From Lepeophtheirus salmonis (Eukaryota; Arthropoda; Copepoda; Siphonostomatoida; Caligidae), in NCBI RefSeq assembly GCF_016086655.4, contig NC_052140.2, positions 3,596,001 through 3,660,000 on the forward strand: DNA of 64,000 bases, given 5' to 3'. The notes beneath the pieces are model-generated. The model was not told the DNA's origin. It made no database searches and saw nothing but the letters and a program-made list of their open reading frames with translations. The translations under genes and the position numbers were made by a program. Shown in pieces: positions 1 to 13,904 of this stretch. Within the stretch, counting starts at the first letter, position 1; each line of letters starts with the position of its first letter.

Positions 1-2465
1 AAAAAAATTAACTCAAGACCGGACCAAAAAATACTCTTGGACCAAGTATCAAAATACTAATAAATACACAGTTTAGAATTTATGTATAATGCATATGTAC
101 AACCAAGTAGAAACATATGCATAAGTTATTAGGCTATCATGAATGGGGAAACTTGTTTTATTTTATTTTTAAATACATATCTGTGTTTCTAGAGAGATAT
201 TTTTTTTTCGAGATCAAAATATGCAGCGTAATATCTTTGAGATCGTTGTTATTCAGATTCCCATTATTTTTTTTTCTCTCCGAATGATGACCCCCATCAA
301 GATAGGTGAAAAAAAGAAAAGAAATTATACTGATTAGGTACCTAGTAGAGATGAGTCCATCCAGAACTTCAATGAAAAAATACCCGTATATTACAGACAA
401 CAAAGGGTACCCTGTGGGTAATTACTCGTTGGTGAGAACCCAGGCATTTATCATAAATATATCACTACTATTGATGAGTAATTTCGAATAGTTCCCTTCT
501 TATATGAATACTTATATACAAAGTCTGCTCAGAAAAAAAAAAAAAAAAAATACTAGCCCCTTGAAAAATCTAGAATACTAAAAATACGGGATCATTTTTA
601 GAATTGTATAGAGGTACTTCTGTTATAAAATAAGGTAAATTTCGGGAATAAAAAAAAAAGTTATATATTTTCCGTGAAACCAACATATTGATAAAAAGTC
701 CAACTAATAATTGAACTTGTAATATAACAATTATTAGTATTGTTCCATAGAGTCTTTCTTCAAACTAGAATAAGTTCTTCATTTCAAAGTAAGTAAGCTA
801 CTTTGTTTGCCTCATCTTCAACAAAATAGCAAATTAAATTCTCTACAACTTCAAAATTTGTATCTTAAAAATCACCCTTAATATTTGTTTCTGTTGACAT
901 ATGAGACGTTGACGTCACAAGGTAGTACTTATTTTTTATATCGCAAATCGCCTCTCTGTATACAAAGACAGAACACTGATTAGTATTGTTGTTTCGTTAA
1001 TTATATAGGAACAAGGACCACAGTCGAGTCAATCCCATTTAGTCCAGTCCTATTTGTAGGTCCTTAAAGAAGGTAAAATCGATCCCTCGTGACGTCATTG
1101 TAGGTACTTTTCCTTTTTTAATTATTCCGTTATATAATATGTATAATAAATTGTACATATAAATTATATTGTATTAAATTAAAAATAAGAATATTCTTTG
1201 CAATGTATTACTCGGGGGAGAATCCCCGTAACCAATCCAAGGTGAGTTCAAATCGAGTTGCAAGTCTTCAAAATATGGACTCGAGTCCAAGTCCCACCTC
1301 TGCAACTAATTACATGTTATATACATCGGTATCGACTTTTAAATTTAATAATTGTAATTGAATTTGATTATATCAGTACATAGTTAATTCATGCAATTTA
1401 CTGATTGGAATTAATGATGATTACTATTCCAAATATATACAAATAAGCCATTCAAAACAACTTACGATAGGGTAATGACTAATTCAGTTTGTTTTAAAAA
1501 TTAATTTCCTGTAGTGTTAATGAATGACATTTTATCTTTAAACAACATAAATAACCTTTAATTGATTATTTAAAATAAAAAACCTACGCATAAAACATTT
1601 TAAAGATAATTAATATGAATGTATTACTATAATATTTTTGGGTCTTCAACAAAAAAATGTATTTTTGTATATTCTGATTAAACCACTACCCCATACAAAT
1701 ACATTCATTCTGTCTAATGACTGTGTCACAACTAATTTAGATTCTTGAAGGGTCTAAGGATTTGGATTTTATTTTATGTTTATGTTATTCTAAAATAAAT
1801 AATAACGCCATTTATTAATGCAAAAATATAAGCTCATAACATAAATTGAAAATTTATATTATGCGTGATATTATTTACTCAAATTGCTTTAAAAATTAAG
1901 TTTTAATCAAATATTAAATTAAATGCATCCTTTAGTTAGTTAGGAGAATAAGGGTATACAATTTATTAGCCTAATGTACATCATTGTTATAAATAACCTT
2001 TTTTTTTTATTATTATCTACATTACTTTTTTTAAGGTTGAAGGACGATTAATTAAATGTATTTATATACCCACGAATCTTTTGTTAACGAACAAACTTAA
2101 TCCGTATGTATTTGAATTTTGGCTCATACATACATAGGTATGTATGAAAAATGACATCGTTTTTTTGTTTGCTTGTTCTGTCAATAAATTGATTTTTTTA
2201 AGAAGACTTCCTTTACCTACCTCTAAAATAACAATTGTATAAGGAGATGCGCTAGAACTAATCTGAATGAAGATATTCTAATCTATTTGAATTAGAGTTG
2301 TAAAAAATATGATCTAAAACGAGTGCAATACTTTTTGTAGTTGCGATAACATATTAATTAATTCTTTTTACTTTTCTAAAATTTCTTTTGTTTCAATAAA
2401 TATTACTTACATACTCAGAGTCATGGTCCTTTTGGAATGGTACAGGATATCATTTATTTAGTAAT
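1..2465. other. AT-rich DNA without recognisable gene
   Basis: Only short chance ORFs are present. TGACGTCA octamers occur at 910 and 1090. A GAGTC/ACTCG-rich patch lies at 1210-1300. Confidence 0.6.
985..1110. repeat. Family E (GGTCC/CRE) fragment
   Basis: AGTCCAGTCCTATTTGTAGG, then TCCTTAAAGAAGG and TCGTGACGTCATTG match the other GGTCC-rich copies. Confidence 0.5.
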
Positions 2466-2640
2466 TAGTGTTGGGCTTCGGTCTGAAAATCTTAGACCGT
2501 TATTGTTTTTGTTGGACTGAACTAATTGGGTCCTTTAGTAAAGTTCGGTCTAGACGGGTCTCATAGAACAATTCAGTCGAGTTCGATCCCAAAAAAGTCG
2601 GTCTTATTTAAAACTCAGTCAAAACCAATTTTACAGATAA
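2466..2640. repeat. Family E (GGTCC) fragment
   Basis: TTGGGCTTCGGTCTGAAAAT, GGACTGAACTAATTGGGTCC and GTTCGGTCTAGACGGGTCTC are short interspersed GGTC/GACC words typical of the family. The end abuts the Tc1 element region. Confidence 0.5.
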
Positions 2641-2824
2641 ATTGCTTATAACGTCATACAGCTGAGCCCAAAACTATTCTTACTTTCACAAAAATTCCAA
2701 GAAAACATATTTAAATGTTCATGTTGGATCTACAAACTCATTTAGAATATCCTTTGTCAATCAAAAACTACTCTTAACTACAAAAATATAATTATCTATG
2801 CATTTTTCGGAGTAAATTAACAAA

Positions 2825-4230
2825 ACTTCGTTTTTGGCGTTTCATAAGTATTCATACCCAAAGAGCAAAATGACTTAATACACTGTCACATGGCCTCTGT
2901 CATTCTTCTAATATTGAATACGCTTGGGATAAGTCCTTACCAAATTGAGGAAAATACTGGGATCGATTTTGGCACACTCTTCATGGCCGAATCTCTAAAG
3001 GGCCATTGAAATTTGTTGGATGTATTTTCCAGACTGTTTTTTTCTATGTAGTCCATAGATTCTCAATGGGGGTAAGGTCAGTATTTTAGGCTAGCCAGTC
3101 TATGATCCTAACCTAATGCCTATTGAGCAATTCCTGGTTTTTTAATAGTTTTTTAATGACCCAAAGGTCTTGCTGGAACCACAAATATCTTCCAAGCTTA
3201 GGCACCTTTGCTGATTGATGCAGATGCATTTCAAGAATCTCGATGTAGACTTCCTTTTTTATGGTGCCATCAATTTTGTGAAGTTCTCCACTTCTAATAT
3301 TAGCAAAACAATGCCAAATCATGATGGTTCCACCACCGTGTTTCACTGTTGGAATAGTGTTTTTAGGGTTCAAGGCTTGAGCCTTCTTTTACAAAATTTA
3401 CCGATGTTGATTTTGGCCAAACAAACTCCACCTTTTTCTCATCTGACCAAAACACAGTGCGCTAAAAGTTTAGTTCACCATCTTTGTGGTCATGGACACA
3501 CGTCAGCCTGGCTTTTATGTGTCTACTCTTGAGGAGTGGAGTCCTTCTTGCGTAAAACCCTTTGTACATATGATCGTCAAACCCAAGTTCCTGTTGCTTT
3601 CAACCCCTGCTGGATGGATTTGAGAGTTGTTGTTGGATTCTCGGCAACCCCTCAGACTGCATATCGCACTTGTTTTGAGCTCAGCTTCGACTTCCTACTA
3701 TCGAGAAATAATCTTGATGTGGCCAGTTCTTTTGAATTTGGTAATGATCCCTTGGACATATAATTTTGTTATGAAAAACTTGATGCAAATGTCTTCATAG
3801 CTTGATTATGGAAATGGACTACAAGGTGGCGAATGCCCTCAATGTACTCTTTGTTGTTAGTCATGTTGATGTTTGAATAGGTCTGAAGCAAGAAATTGGC
3901 TCATCACACTTGTATATTTCAGAAGATACTTAAAGGAAATTCTTGATCTCTCGAGTAATTTATAGAAATCTTTGAATCTTTCCAGACTTCACCATAATAA
4001 AAAAAAAAACAGAAAGTTTGTTTATTATTTTTACCTTTTCGAAAGAAGCAAAAATTATTTCGAGGCATAAAAAACTATTTCATAAAAGAAGTTTATATTT
4101 TGAGTCAATGAATAGTAATTATTATCCAAGACATTACAAAAAAAAAAATTAAAAAATTATTAAAGATTTCTGATATAGATATGGCAAATATTGAAAGGGC
4201 ACGAATACTTTTGGACTCAACTATATGTGT
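2825..4230 (-). mobile_element. Tc1-like transposon, inactive
   Basis: The ends carry related inverted termini: AAGTATTCATACCC near 2850 and, reversed, AAAGTATTCGTGCCC near 4200. The transposase starts at ATG 3864 (MTNNKEYIEG). Downstream, FWSDEKKVEFVWPK holds the first catalytic Asp, KHGGGTIMIWHCFA is the Tc1 hallmark, YLWFQQD holds the second Asp, and TPIENLW the third region. Stops and frameshifts break it throughout, and the segment after QQD diverges from the usual QQDNDPKH. This is a dead full-length copy of about 1.4 kb. Confidence 0.85.
3113..3864 (-). pseudogene. Tc1 transposase, frameshifted core
   Basis: The longest intact piece is 3113-3373 (86 codons). It contains TVKHGGGTIMIWHCF, HKIDGTIKKEVYIEILEMHL and KLGRYLWFQQD, the standard DDE core of Tc1 transposases. 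The N-terminal half reaches ATG 3864 but lies in other frames. No functional protein is possible. Confidence 0.85.
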
Positions 4231-4759
4231 TTTTAAATTGTGAACTTAGTAAAATGATGTAATACAAATTTTAAACAGCGACTACTGGCTCTTGGCAGAA
4301 CTCAAAAAGATGCTCCGTAGAAAGAGATTTGGCTCAGAACAGGAAGTGATTGTCGAAACTGAAGCATATTTTGAAGGTCTCAATAAATCGTTCTACACCC
4401 ATGGTATCGAAAAGCTAGTTGGAATTATTGTATCGTTCTAAAAGGAGATTATATTGATGAATAAAAATGAATTTTGGCAAAAAAAACGTTGTTTTCCCAT
4501 CTAGGCTCGGGACTTATTGACCGATGTATGATGTTTTTCGAGATAAGGACTGAGATTTGTTTTTATTTGTTTTTTATTTTTATAGCTGCGCATATCTAAT
4601 TAATATAATAAAACGTCATTACAGCCAAACTCCTCTTCTTTCAAACAGTCTTCAAATTGTCAGAGTCTCATGTCATTTTTAGGTGTTTGTTGTTTTAAAT
4701 TCCAGCAAGTCTTGATTCATTACGTGGGCCGGTAATCATCTACGAATGATTATATAATT

Positions 4760-4797
4760 ACAAATAATTATATCATTCATTTGATATAATTATTTGT
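4760..4797. repeat. Perfect 16-bp hairpin
   Basis: ACAAATAATTATATCA and its exact reverse complement are separated by TTCATT, then a TTG microsatellite (TTGTTGTTGTTG). In AT-rich DNA this could be chance or the end of a small element. Confidence 0.6.
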
Positions 4798-5189
4798 TGT
4801 TGTTGTTGTTTTAAAACACAACATTAATTGCGTTTGTATTTCGTTAAAGCATTAATAGTGCAAATCCTTCAATAATTGCTAGCATCTGTTATGTAGTTAT
4901 TGTATTATTTTACAAAACAGCATACTTAACTGCAGTTGATTTCATTATCTAAAGATGACGTGATTCTAATTATGTATATAGTAATATAGTTTTAAAAATA
5001 ATAATTCAAAACAATTGAGAAGGAAAAAATAGAAGAGGAGACAAACTTTGCACAAGGTTGATGAGTCATTGACTTCAGTTGACAAAATAAGTATAGTTAG
5101 AGTTGAGATAGAGCAAGGAATCCTCTACCGATAAATATGGTCAAATTAAAAACCGTATTTAAAATAACATCTAGAGAAAATAGTGTGAA

Positions 5190-5620
5190 TTTTTTTTGAT
5201 AAGGTTTTAATTAAAGGAGAGGACATTTGGTGTCTCAAACGTTGATATTTTACTACTTAAAGTACACAAACTTTCAATAAATCTCTATTAAACTCCATCA
5301 AATGGCTTTCAGAATATAAAAAGACTGAACACCTGGATTGAATACTACTTGACACCAATGATAAATAGTGATATTTGAATTAAATCAAAGCAATATGTAC
5401 TGAAAATCCCTATTATGGAATGCCTAAATATGTACAATTAATCTTTTAAAAAAATTCAAAATTCTTTTTGGGATGTACCTAGTAGGAGAGATAGAAATAT
5501 GATACATTAGAGAAAAATATATTATATCCAGCGACATAGTTAATCCATTATCTAGGATGTGGAAATAAGACTGTAGTTATTAAGATATTTTAGGGGTTGA
5601 CATATTTTTTTAAAACATCA
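5190..5620 (+). repeat. Dispersed repeat family B, copy
   Basis: CATCAAATGGCTTTCAGAAT, GGATTGAATACTACTTGACA, CCAATGATAAATAGTGATAT and ATGTACTGAAAATCCCTATT align to the 55-kb copy in order. Confidence 0.65.
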
Positions 5621-6224
5621 TTTTAAAGGGATACATTTCTGATAGAAAGAAAGGTTGAAGTCCTTGTATTTATTGGTCCGATTTTGACAACCAATAGTTA
5701 TCTAATTTCCGTAATATTAACGAAAAAGGTGTTTTTACTACTAAAAACATGGTTGTTTAGGCCACTAAAATGCCCAAATTTAACAATGCTGACGCCACAT
5801 GAAACCCCTCAATATATATATAGACGCATTATGGATGAGCTATGCATGAAATGTTCGTATACCGTTTAGTATGTAGGCATGTAATGTATATCTTTAAATC
5901 ATGTTGTCTAGTCTCATAACATGTAGGCTCGTTTTCACTCCTTTCTGCTTGTTAATAAAATAACTTAAGTTGAGTGCGTTGCATCATAAAAGATGCTGAT
6001 GTATTGTGTCGTCACAATACCAATATTTTTGTACCAGTTTCTGTACCTGTATATGTATCAGTATTCCAATACTTTTATATTCTTTTTTGAATAAAAATGT
6101 CTGTCGTTAAGGGGAATGGAAATATACTTACAGGAGCATCTGTAAGAACTTTTTGTTAAGGATAGGGCTACCCACAAATTTGACAGTATATTTTATTATG
6201 TAGTGATGATGCTACAAGTACAGA

Positions 6225-6715
6225 TACCACTATAAAATATGACCTTCCAGTATGTAAAAAATAGAACCAACCCGAAAATCAATATGGTAACCCTGACCAT
6301 TTGAAGAACATTTGAAGCAGCTTATCATGACGTTTTATTAGACTACCTGCAAGAGTAAGAAAATAAATTGTGATGAAAATCTTGTTTATTTGGACATGTT
6401 AAAAGAAGAATCAAAATGGTAACCCTGTCACTTAGATCAATCGACATTGGAGTAATTATTCAGAGTACTCCAACAAGGACTTACAATTCTAACTCTGCAA
6501 CAAATCCTCAAGGTTACTCAGCTTCTTTTATGAGCACAAGCTAATGTTCAATCAGGTTTTGCGTATAATTGAATTAAGTAGGAAAGGAAATTCATGAGTC
6601 AGGAGTGAAATAATAATGACAACAGCTAAGGAAAAGAAAATTAATTCTTTAGATTTCTAATTCTAAAAAAACGGGTCAGCTAAAAAATACATACGATTTC
6701 CATCACTAGAAATAA
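6225..6715 (+). repeat. Dispersed repeat family A, copy 1
   Basis: This copy contains ATGGTAACCCTGACCATTTG, AGCAGCTTATCATGACGTTT, CTCCAACAAGGACTTACA and AACAAATCCTCAAGGTTACT. It shares upstream TATAAAATATGACCTTCC with copy 8 and a downstream ACGGG(T/C)(C/G)A(A/G)CTAAAAAATA block with copy 2, so the full element is probably near 490 bp. No ORF; class unknown. Confidence 0.7.
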
Positions 6716-9700
6716 ATACAAATGTTACTTCGTTGCTATAGCAAGGACATATAGGCGGGAATTTTTTCAATGAGATCCTCAATTCCATTCTAAATCTTAC
6801 CAATACTCATATTTATAAATAACTCCCCAACAACACCTCAGTATTACTTCCCGCCTTTTCACTAGTGATTACTTTAAATTTTGATGTTTAGCTTTGGAAG
6901 ATAAAAAAACACTATTCAGATTACCAAATAGAAAAAAATATCGCACGGCTTAAGGTCATATTTTATATAACTTTAGCTGGATAGACTTATAAAATTATCC
7001 ATGTTTTAACTTTTAAAATTAGTATGTACTGCATAAGTATGTACCGGTTTGCAATACTTAAAGTAATCAAATAGTCAGTCAATATGGAGTCATTTGCAAA
7101 TAAGTCTCTACAGCACATATGTGAGTATACCCAAAAAGGAACAAGAAAGAAAAAAAGTTCTACAACCAAATCTACTAGATTGAATGACTACCGTCTTTTT
7201 CTCATATTTTTTAACCTGCTATTTTGATCATCTCCATCGGAGTTTTTGTTGGTTTTTTTATTTTGCCCTGCCCGAAGTGAACTTCTATATGAAATACTGT
7301 TAAAAATAGATCATGAAATAAGAAAAAACATAAAATTTTGTAAAGTATTGTACAATACACATCTTATAGAGTTATGAATATATAATAATACTTATTACTT
7401 CGTTAACTTTTTTGTATTTACTTGGCAACCTTTCCTTAAAAAAAACAAAAAACAGAATATTTACCCAAAATCAGGGGGTAAATGGCCCATTATTTTTAAA
7501 GTAATTGTTTATTTTGGTTGAAATTGATGTTCCCTTGTAATTTTTAATCCAAATATGTATCACTTTAAAACAGATTAAATGTTGGTTTTCTTTTGGAAAA
7601 ATTATGAAATCATTCCCTAAATTTTAAATGTATAAACAAAAAATATATCTATGTAATGAGTTTGAACCAGGTAAATAATAGTTAATAAAATTAGTATGAT
7701 ATGAAAAACAAAAAATACTAAATACGGCTACAATTCGAATAGAAGAAATGCTTAATCACTTCTCCGTTAGTAGTTATCATTTGACATTATTTATACTAGA
7801 AACTATTCATGGATTAACGAGCAAGCATAATATGAGGCAAGAGCATATTTCCATCATTTTTACAACAGAAAAAACAAACATTTGCATTTGATTGTAATAA
7901 ATATTGCATATTCTAGTTTAAAAATTCAAAGGGAACATCTATTTCAACCAAAACAAACAATAAGGACGTATAAACTTCATTTATTTATATATTAAGGCGA
8001 AATATCATTGAGGCAAAATGCATTTAAGGAGAAATGGTTTAAGGTCAAATGTCCGGATGCAAAATAGCTTAAAGCAAAATTACCAGGTACCAACGTAACA
8101 CCCAGATAGCATTAAAAATAAACTTAATAGACTCCTGTTCGATTGTATTAAAAAATATATTTCCTTAAAACCCCAGGTAAATAATATATTTATGTTGTAC
8201 CGTCTCCCCACTCTATTACGTAATTGACGTACAGACGTAGAGGAAGAAGCGGTGCTCTGGATTTTCTATTGCCGAGCATAGAAGGTACGTTATTTATTTT
8301 CCATTACTGACTTGTTAGTATAAGTGAGGATGTAGCCATTCGATATCGGAACCACTTTTATCCATAAGAAATTAAAGGCTTCTTCAATATTGTTATAGGA
8401 TAAATATCTAAGATTCCCAATCCACTGTAGTGTCTTTTAACAATCCATCTACCCCTGTCCAACCCTGAGCTTTTGCTATCTTCGATCTGTCACAAATTGT
8501 TTGTCGTATGAGAAATATGAATATGAATATTTTTAGTGCTTGGATTGGACATATTATCTTGGGTTTTAGCTTAGAAAATATATATCATCTTGGACCCTTA
8601 ATAAGCTAATAAAGAACAATTTCTGCAGTATTTGTTGTAAAGGGAAAACAAGTTTCATATTGAATTTCAGTCTGAACATTTTAAACCACATGTTTTTTAT
8701 CATTTATATCATTAGAGTTCAAAAAAATGTTGAGTTTCTTTGTTAAAGATCAAATAAAGCAGTCAGTCAAACTGTCCGAAATTGACAGAATAATCAAAGC
8801 AATTATAAAAATATTACTGAAGTTTATCTTAGAGGAATAACCCGATCGATGAAATTACTGATGTAAATTTTAAAGATGATTTTGAAAGTTCTTAGAAGAG
8901 CTTTGTAATCAAATATGAAAGATAATTAATTTTGATAAAATTGAATAATTACTAAGTTTCCCAAAACCTAGTATTTCAGCACCATATTTGATGTCCATTT
9001 CCCTTTTATTTAAAAAACACCAAAAAATACTATCTTGATGATCAATAGAGGTTTAATCGTTTATCTGCACCGAACCATTTTCAAATATCGATAGAAATTT
9101 CTTGAATAAAGATAAGAAAATAAATCATAATATTAATATTCTTGTAGGCTCGGCTTTTTTTTTTTTTTTTTTTTTAACCTTGGATTTTAAAAATCTGGGG
9201 TTTTGTTGAAAAGTTCACTGGCAGCCCTAAAATTAAGTCCATTGATAAAGTGTAGACTTGCAATGTTTGTCCTTTGCCATCCTTTCATTTGTCCTTCATC
9301 ACCTTGAAATCAAGAATGATTTTTTTGAAAGAATGATTTTTACACCTCAAAAGAAATTCTCCCATTTTTGTCTACGTCGTCTCACTGAAGAATTCATCCC
9401 ACAATTTGAGGTGGGTATTAAAACTCAGAGGCTTGTCTCTCCCTATCTGCTATAAGAGGGGAACTAGGAATTTTTTCCACGAGTCTGACGTCAGATTCTA
9501 AAACAGTCCAAGCCCTTGACTACTTCTAGCATTTCTTAGGGACTCATAAATATGATTAAATAATACTTGATATTTAAATAACATTTTGGGTCGTACATAT
9601 GGTATATTATTTTTGAGGAAATATAGGCCAAGGTAAATGTCACTATCTGTTTTTTTTTTTTTTTCATTCTTTGAAAGAGAATCAAATATGTTGTATTAAT

Positions 9701-10149
9701 TTAGATTTTTCTTTTTTGGCAATGTTAGACATTTTTTCAACTGACTGCTAAGGGATTAGCAATTTTCTATTTTTAAATATTTTGTTGTATCAAAAAGTAT
9801 TTTTGCTAAGAAATCTGTGTAGGTGGATATACTCCTATGCATATAATATATATTTCTACCCTCAATAAAAATGGCACATTCCATATGTTTACTACACGCT
9901 CCCACTTCATTACATTTATTGTATAGCACAACCTTTCCACTGAAAAAAAAGGGATAAGGACCAAACTCAGCTGGTAGTTATCTCATTATTCATGACTATA
10001 AAATAATTGCTGGAAATAGTTCACAGGTTAAAAAGAACTAATTCTAACTCAACCAATCAACGATTAGAGCACTGATTAGGAGAAAAGAAGCAAAAACATC
10101 GACAAAATATACGGTATATTTTTGTGTTGGTGAGGTAGGCCGTACTCCA
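6716..10149. other. AT-rich intergenic stretch, no gene seen
   Basis: There are homopolymer runs (T at 9159-9175 and 9651-9664) and a TGACGTCA at 9486. The 65-codon ORF at 9258 has no family resemblance. Confidence 0.55.
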
Positions 10150-10695
10150 TAAATATTTAGTGTTGAAGTACGGTCCGAGACCCAATTTTTTTAAAATTCG
10201 GTCTTAAGTGATTTTTTTACACCTATTTGGATCAACATTTTTGTCTGTACCGCGATCTCAGACCAGTGATAGCTTCATCTTGTTTAGTCAAATTTCGTCT
10301 TACTACATTTATTCTCGTCTTTTTTTCGCCAAGAAAAGAAAAGATTTGAAAATTTAAAAAACTGTTGCATTTTGTCTTCGTAATCTTCATATTACAAACA
10401 TTTGTTGACGAATACATTTTTTTAGTCATTGCTGATGAAATTAACACTCACTCACACCGTTGATCGAAATTTCAAATTGTGAACCGATTTTATACCTACC
10501 TTGTGTCACAAACAGTAATTTAATATGACGTCATTGCCCCAATGTTTACAATTTGGAAACACAGATGAAATCATCAATAATTTATCTATAAGGTTGGTTT
10601 CTTTGCAAATGATCTAGACTGAATTTTTATTTGACACCAGTCCAAATTGAACTTCTTTCAAGGACCTGAAAAAAAAACACTAATGGCAGGACTGG
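10150..10695. repeat. Family E (GGTCC/CRE) copy, spread out
   Basis: GTGTTGAAGTACGGTCCGAG and AATTCGGTCTTAAGTG begin it; AATATGACGTCATTGCCCC and GACACCAGTCCAAATTGAAC follow. The mutated middle suggests an old copy or two halves. Confidence 0.45.
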
Positions 10696-11822
10696 GCTTA
10701 AATATTGCTGAGCCCTATTAAAAAATGATTGTCTAAATCCAATCTGAGTAGAGATAAGGATAATAATTTATAACTCAGGCTAGGGCTGTGTTTACCATGA
10801 GCGTTGGCTGGAGCAAAGATGAATCTGCTAGGCTCTTTTTTTTCTTTGAAAATTTGAAATTAATTTCGATTCTTATTAATTTTGTTTAGAAAATATAATG
10901 GGGGATCTTTTATAACTTTTTTTTGGGAAAATAAATGTATAATTTGACCTTTTTTAGAATATGCATTTTAAAAATATCAATCGATAGCCCATTGCGGCTG
11001 CATAGGTTGGAGTGGCCAATAGCCGATACTAATGCAAATTACTCACGGCCTTATGTGCTAACACAAAAATATATAGTTTATTTTTTTGTCAACTGTCGAT
11101 GTCTCTGCTTCTTTTCTCTTAATCAGTCCTTTGAACATTGGTTGACTGAATTAGAATTAACTCTTGTTAAGCTGTGAAAACTTCTCAATAATTATTGAAT
11201 AATACATCCTTAGATTGGAAGAATTGTCCCTAAATTGGTTAACTATCAACTGATTTTGATCCCTTTTTCTATATATTTTCGTATGAAAGGTTCCATGATA
11301 CGATAGAGGTCACGATGTGCACTATGAATAGTATATATTTGTCCATTTCAGTCAAACATAATCTTATTATAGACACGATTTTCATTTCTTTTAGGTACAC
11401 AATATATCATTGGGTCAACCACAACCATAAATAAAGGATAAATTTCCATTGTGTCATTGTTCTTCATGATAGCTTGAAAAGTGCATGTGTTAATCCATGA
11501 GTAGGTACAAAGAAAAAAGGCATTTTAAAAATACATACCTATCAGGAATAATAACAACCTTGAAGAAGATGGATTTGAAGGTTAGATATAAGTCTTTTTT
11601 TCTTCTTCTTTTTACTTTGAAGTATACAACATACGTCATTTATTCAATTTAATGCTTTTAACAACAACTAAGAAACAATCAAAAATAAAATCAATAAAAA
11701 TACGGTAAATCCCTTTTGAATTTTAGGCGCGGAGTAAATAGAAAAATGTTTATTTCATACTAAATATGAATAATCTTATAAAATAAATAAGTAAATAAGA
11801 ATTGAAGGAATAGTGTTAGATT

Positions 11823-12446
11823 CAGGGTTGGATCAGTTCGCCCTTTTCTCGTTCAAGCGTTCATTTCCTTAAATTCATGTGTTCATTTTTTTTAAAACAA
11901 AATAACGACCAGGTGATCACTTATTGTCCAAAATAAGTAGCCTACGGGAAATCCTTTTTACTGGTGGGGAGATGTCAATTTTGAGGTACAAGATATGACG
12001 TCACCTAATCATTTTTCTTCGTTATGTATGCAATCTTACCCTGTTAATTCATTAAGGCTGTGTAGTCCTCAGCACCCCTAGCGGACAAAAAAATTATACT
12101 TGTAGGCAACTAAATTCGGACAAGAATTGTTTACTTGGTCGTCGTTTCGCCACTTGAAAATATGTCCTTGGAGAATAATAAAAAAGGAGCAAAGAAAAAA
12201 ACGCTCAACAGAAATATTTTTTCTATTTGTCGTTCAATTTTTAGGTGTTTATGAGCTCAAGCGTTCAAAAACAAACGGAAAGCATGAATAACCTAATTTT
12301 GTCCTCAATATCCATGCTTGTTGTATTCGAAAAGTTGTCAATTATTCATTAAATAGAGTATTTTGGAAAATATTTATTTACATGTAATACAAAATTACAC
12401 ATTTGGGGCCATATTTCGCGTTCAAGCCGTAGTTTGGAGACCCCTG
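11823..12446. mobile_element. Candidate hAT-type non-autonomous element
   Basis: The left end begins CAGGGTTGGATC and the right end is GGAGACCCCTG (CAGGGGTCTCC reversed). CAGGG termini are typical of hAT elements. GTTCAAGCG motifs occur near both ends in inverted orientation and again at about 12260. There is no coding capacity. A clean 8-bp target duplication could not be read. Confidence 0.4.
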
Positions 12447-12724
12447 ATCTACAAACGCATATTATGAAAGCTAAAAATGTGCGACACGTAAAATAGTACA
12501 CGATCTAACTAAAAAACATCAATATCTGCAAGATGGTACAAATGTACTAAGTTGGAGGAACAGGAAAATCAGTTAACAGACTATTAACAATAATAAACAC
12601 AAGATTGCACCACTATCCTCGGCTATGTATACAAACTACTAATAATTATTAAACAACTCTCATGCCCCATTAGACAGATTTAGAAACCACTACTGAAGAT
12701 AAGATTAATCAATACTCAAATACA

Positions 12725-12885
12725 GGGGCGTTGTTAGCTTTTATCATTAGGGGGGCTTAGTCCCAAAAATTATCAACACTGTTATATCATTATTTTATTA
12801 TTTATATAAATAGGTTTATTATGTATATATGATAAAAGTTGGGGGGGGGGTCAGGTTCCCCCAATAGCGACACCGTTGCTCAAGT
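12725..12885. repeat. Short MITE-like repeat with G-rich inverted ends
   Basis: CAGGGGCGTTGTTAGC and AGGGGGGCTTAGTCCC on the left are loosely mirrored by GGGGTCAGGTTCCCCC and GCGACACCGTTG on the right. A related G-rich end (reverse of ACGCCCCTGG) is at about 39540-39601. The internal sequence is AT-rich. Confidence 0.35.
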
Positions 12886-13904
12886 ATTTCGATTTGTTTT
12901 AATCATTGGAGTTGGGTCATGTCTTACAAATATTATTTCAGGAGCGAGTTAGGAAAAATGTTCCCTTTAGTCAAGTCGAGTTTACTTCGAGTTTGAATAA
13001 TACACGAATCCAACACTACACTGTACAAGATGGAGTATTCCCTACTTAGATATGACATGGGGTGAGGATTAAAGTATAATAATATCCTCCTACGCATTTT
13101 TTAAGCGCATTCCAAAAAGGTTTGCCTGGTGGTACGAACAAGTCACATGGATGTATATTGTTAAAGATCGCTCTGTAGAATGAGTTATATTTATAGCAAC
13201 AGCAACAAAGAATATTATGTATTGATATCTGAGCATAATATACTTTAAATCAAATTTCCAGCCAATTTCAAACTACATTTATATTGTAGTTGAATCGAAT
13301 CTACATCTCTTTGACCTGGTAAAAGTATTTTTTTTAAAGATTTGCTTGCCTATTTGAAGTGATCGTTCTAAGGTGTACCTACACAGTACGCGTATTTGGT
13401 TGATTCACTTACTTCTTCCACACACACAAACAAACAGTAACTTGAATGAGTCAGAAGCGCTCAAGATAGATAATACATAACCTGTTGTTGTTCTAGCAGG
13501 TCCACCAACAACAGCGATAATAGTAGTATACTACTCAAAATAATTTCGGGCATTTATTAAAGCATAGATACAACGAATGAACGGGTCAAACATAGGAGAC
13601 GAAGAAACATATTCAGACACCTGGAAGTTAATTTAATCAAATAACTTTAATTTTTAACATCTTCAAAGTATTTAATAACAACTTATTACAGTTCAGTGGT
13701 GTAGTGATTGCTCCTTCAAAGTTTTCTATATATTTTGCATGAAACCATAGTTTGAAAAAAGGAAAAAAATAACAACGTATATATATATATATATGTAATA
13801 CCCAATACCTACGTGTGATTCAATTCAAAAAAGAAAAAACGAGCATCTGGAGAAATATTGTATTAGATGATTTAATATTACATGCATGTACTTTTTTACG
13901 AGAC
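12886..13904. other. Upstream region of the large + strand gene
   Basis: It holds no other gene. TTCAGTGG at about 13693 resembles an arthropod initiator, a TA-dinucleotide run lies at 13779-13794, and a possible acceptor AG ends at 13902. The transcription start cannot be fixed from sequence. Confidence 0.4.

Noticed and set aside
13815..13904. Thirty extra N-terminal residues on the large protein
   Set aside because: The frame there begins at GTG, not ATG, and a splice acceptor-like AG precedes the first ATG at 13905.
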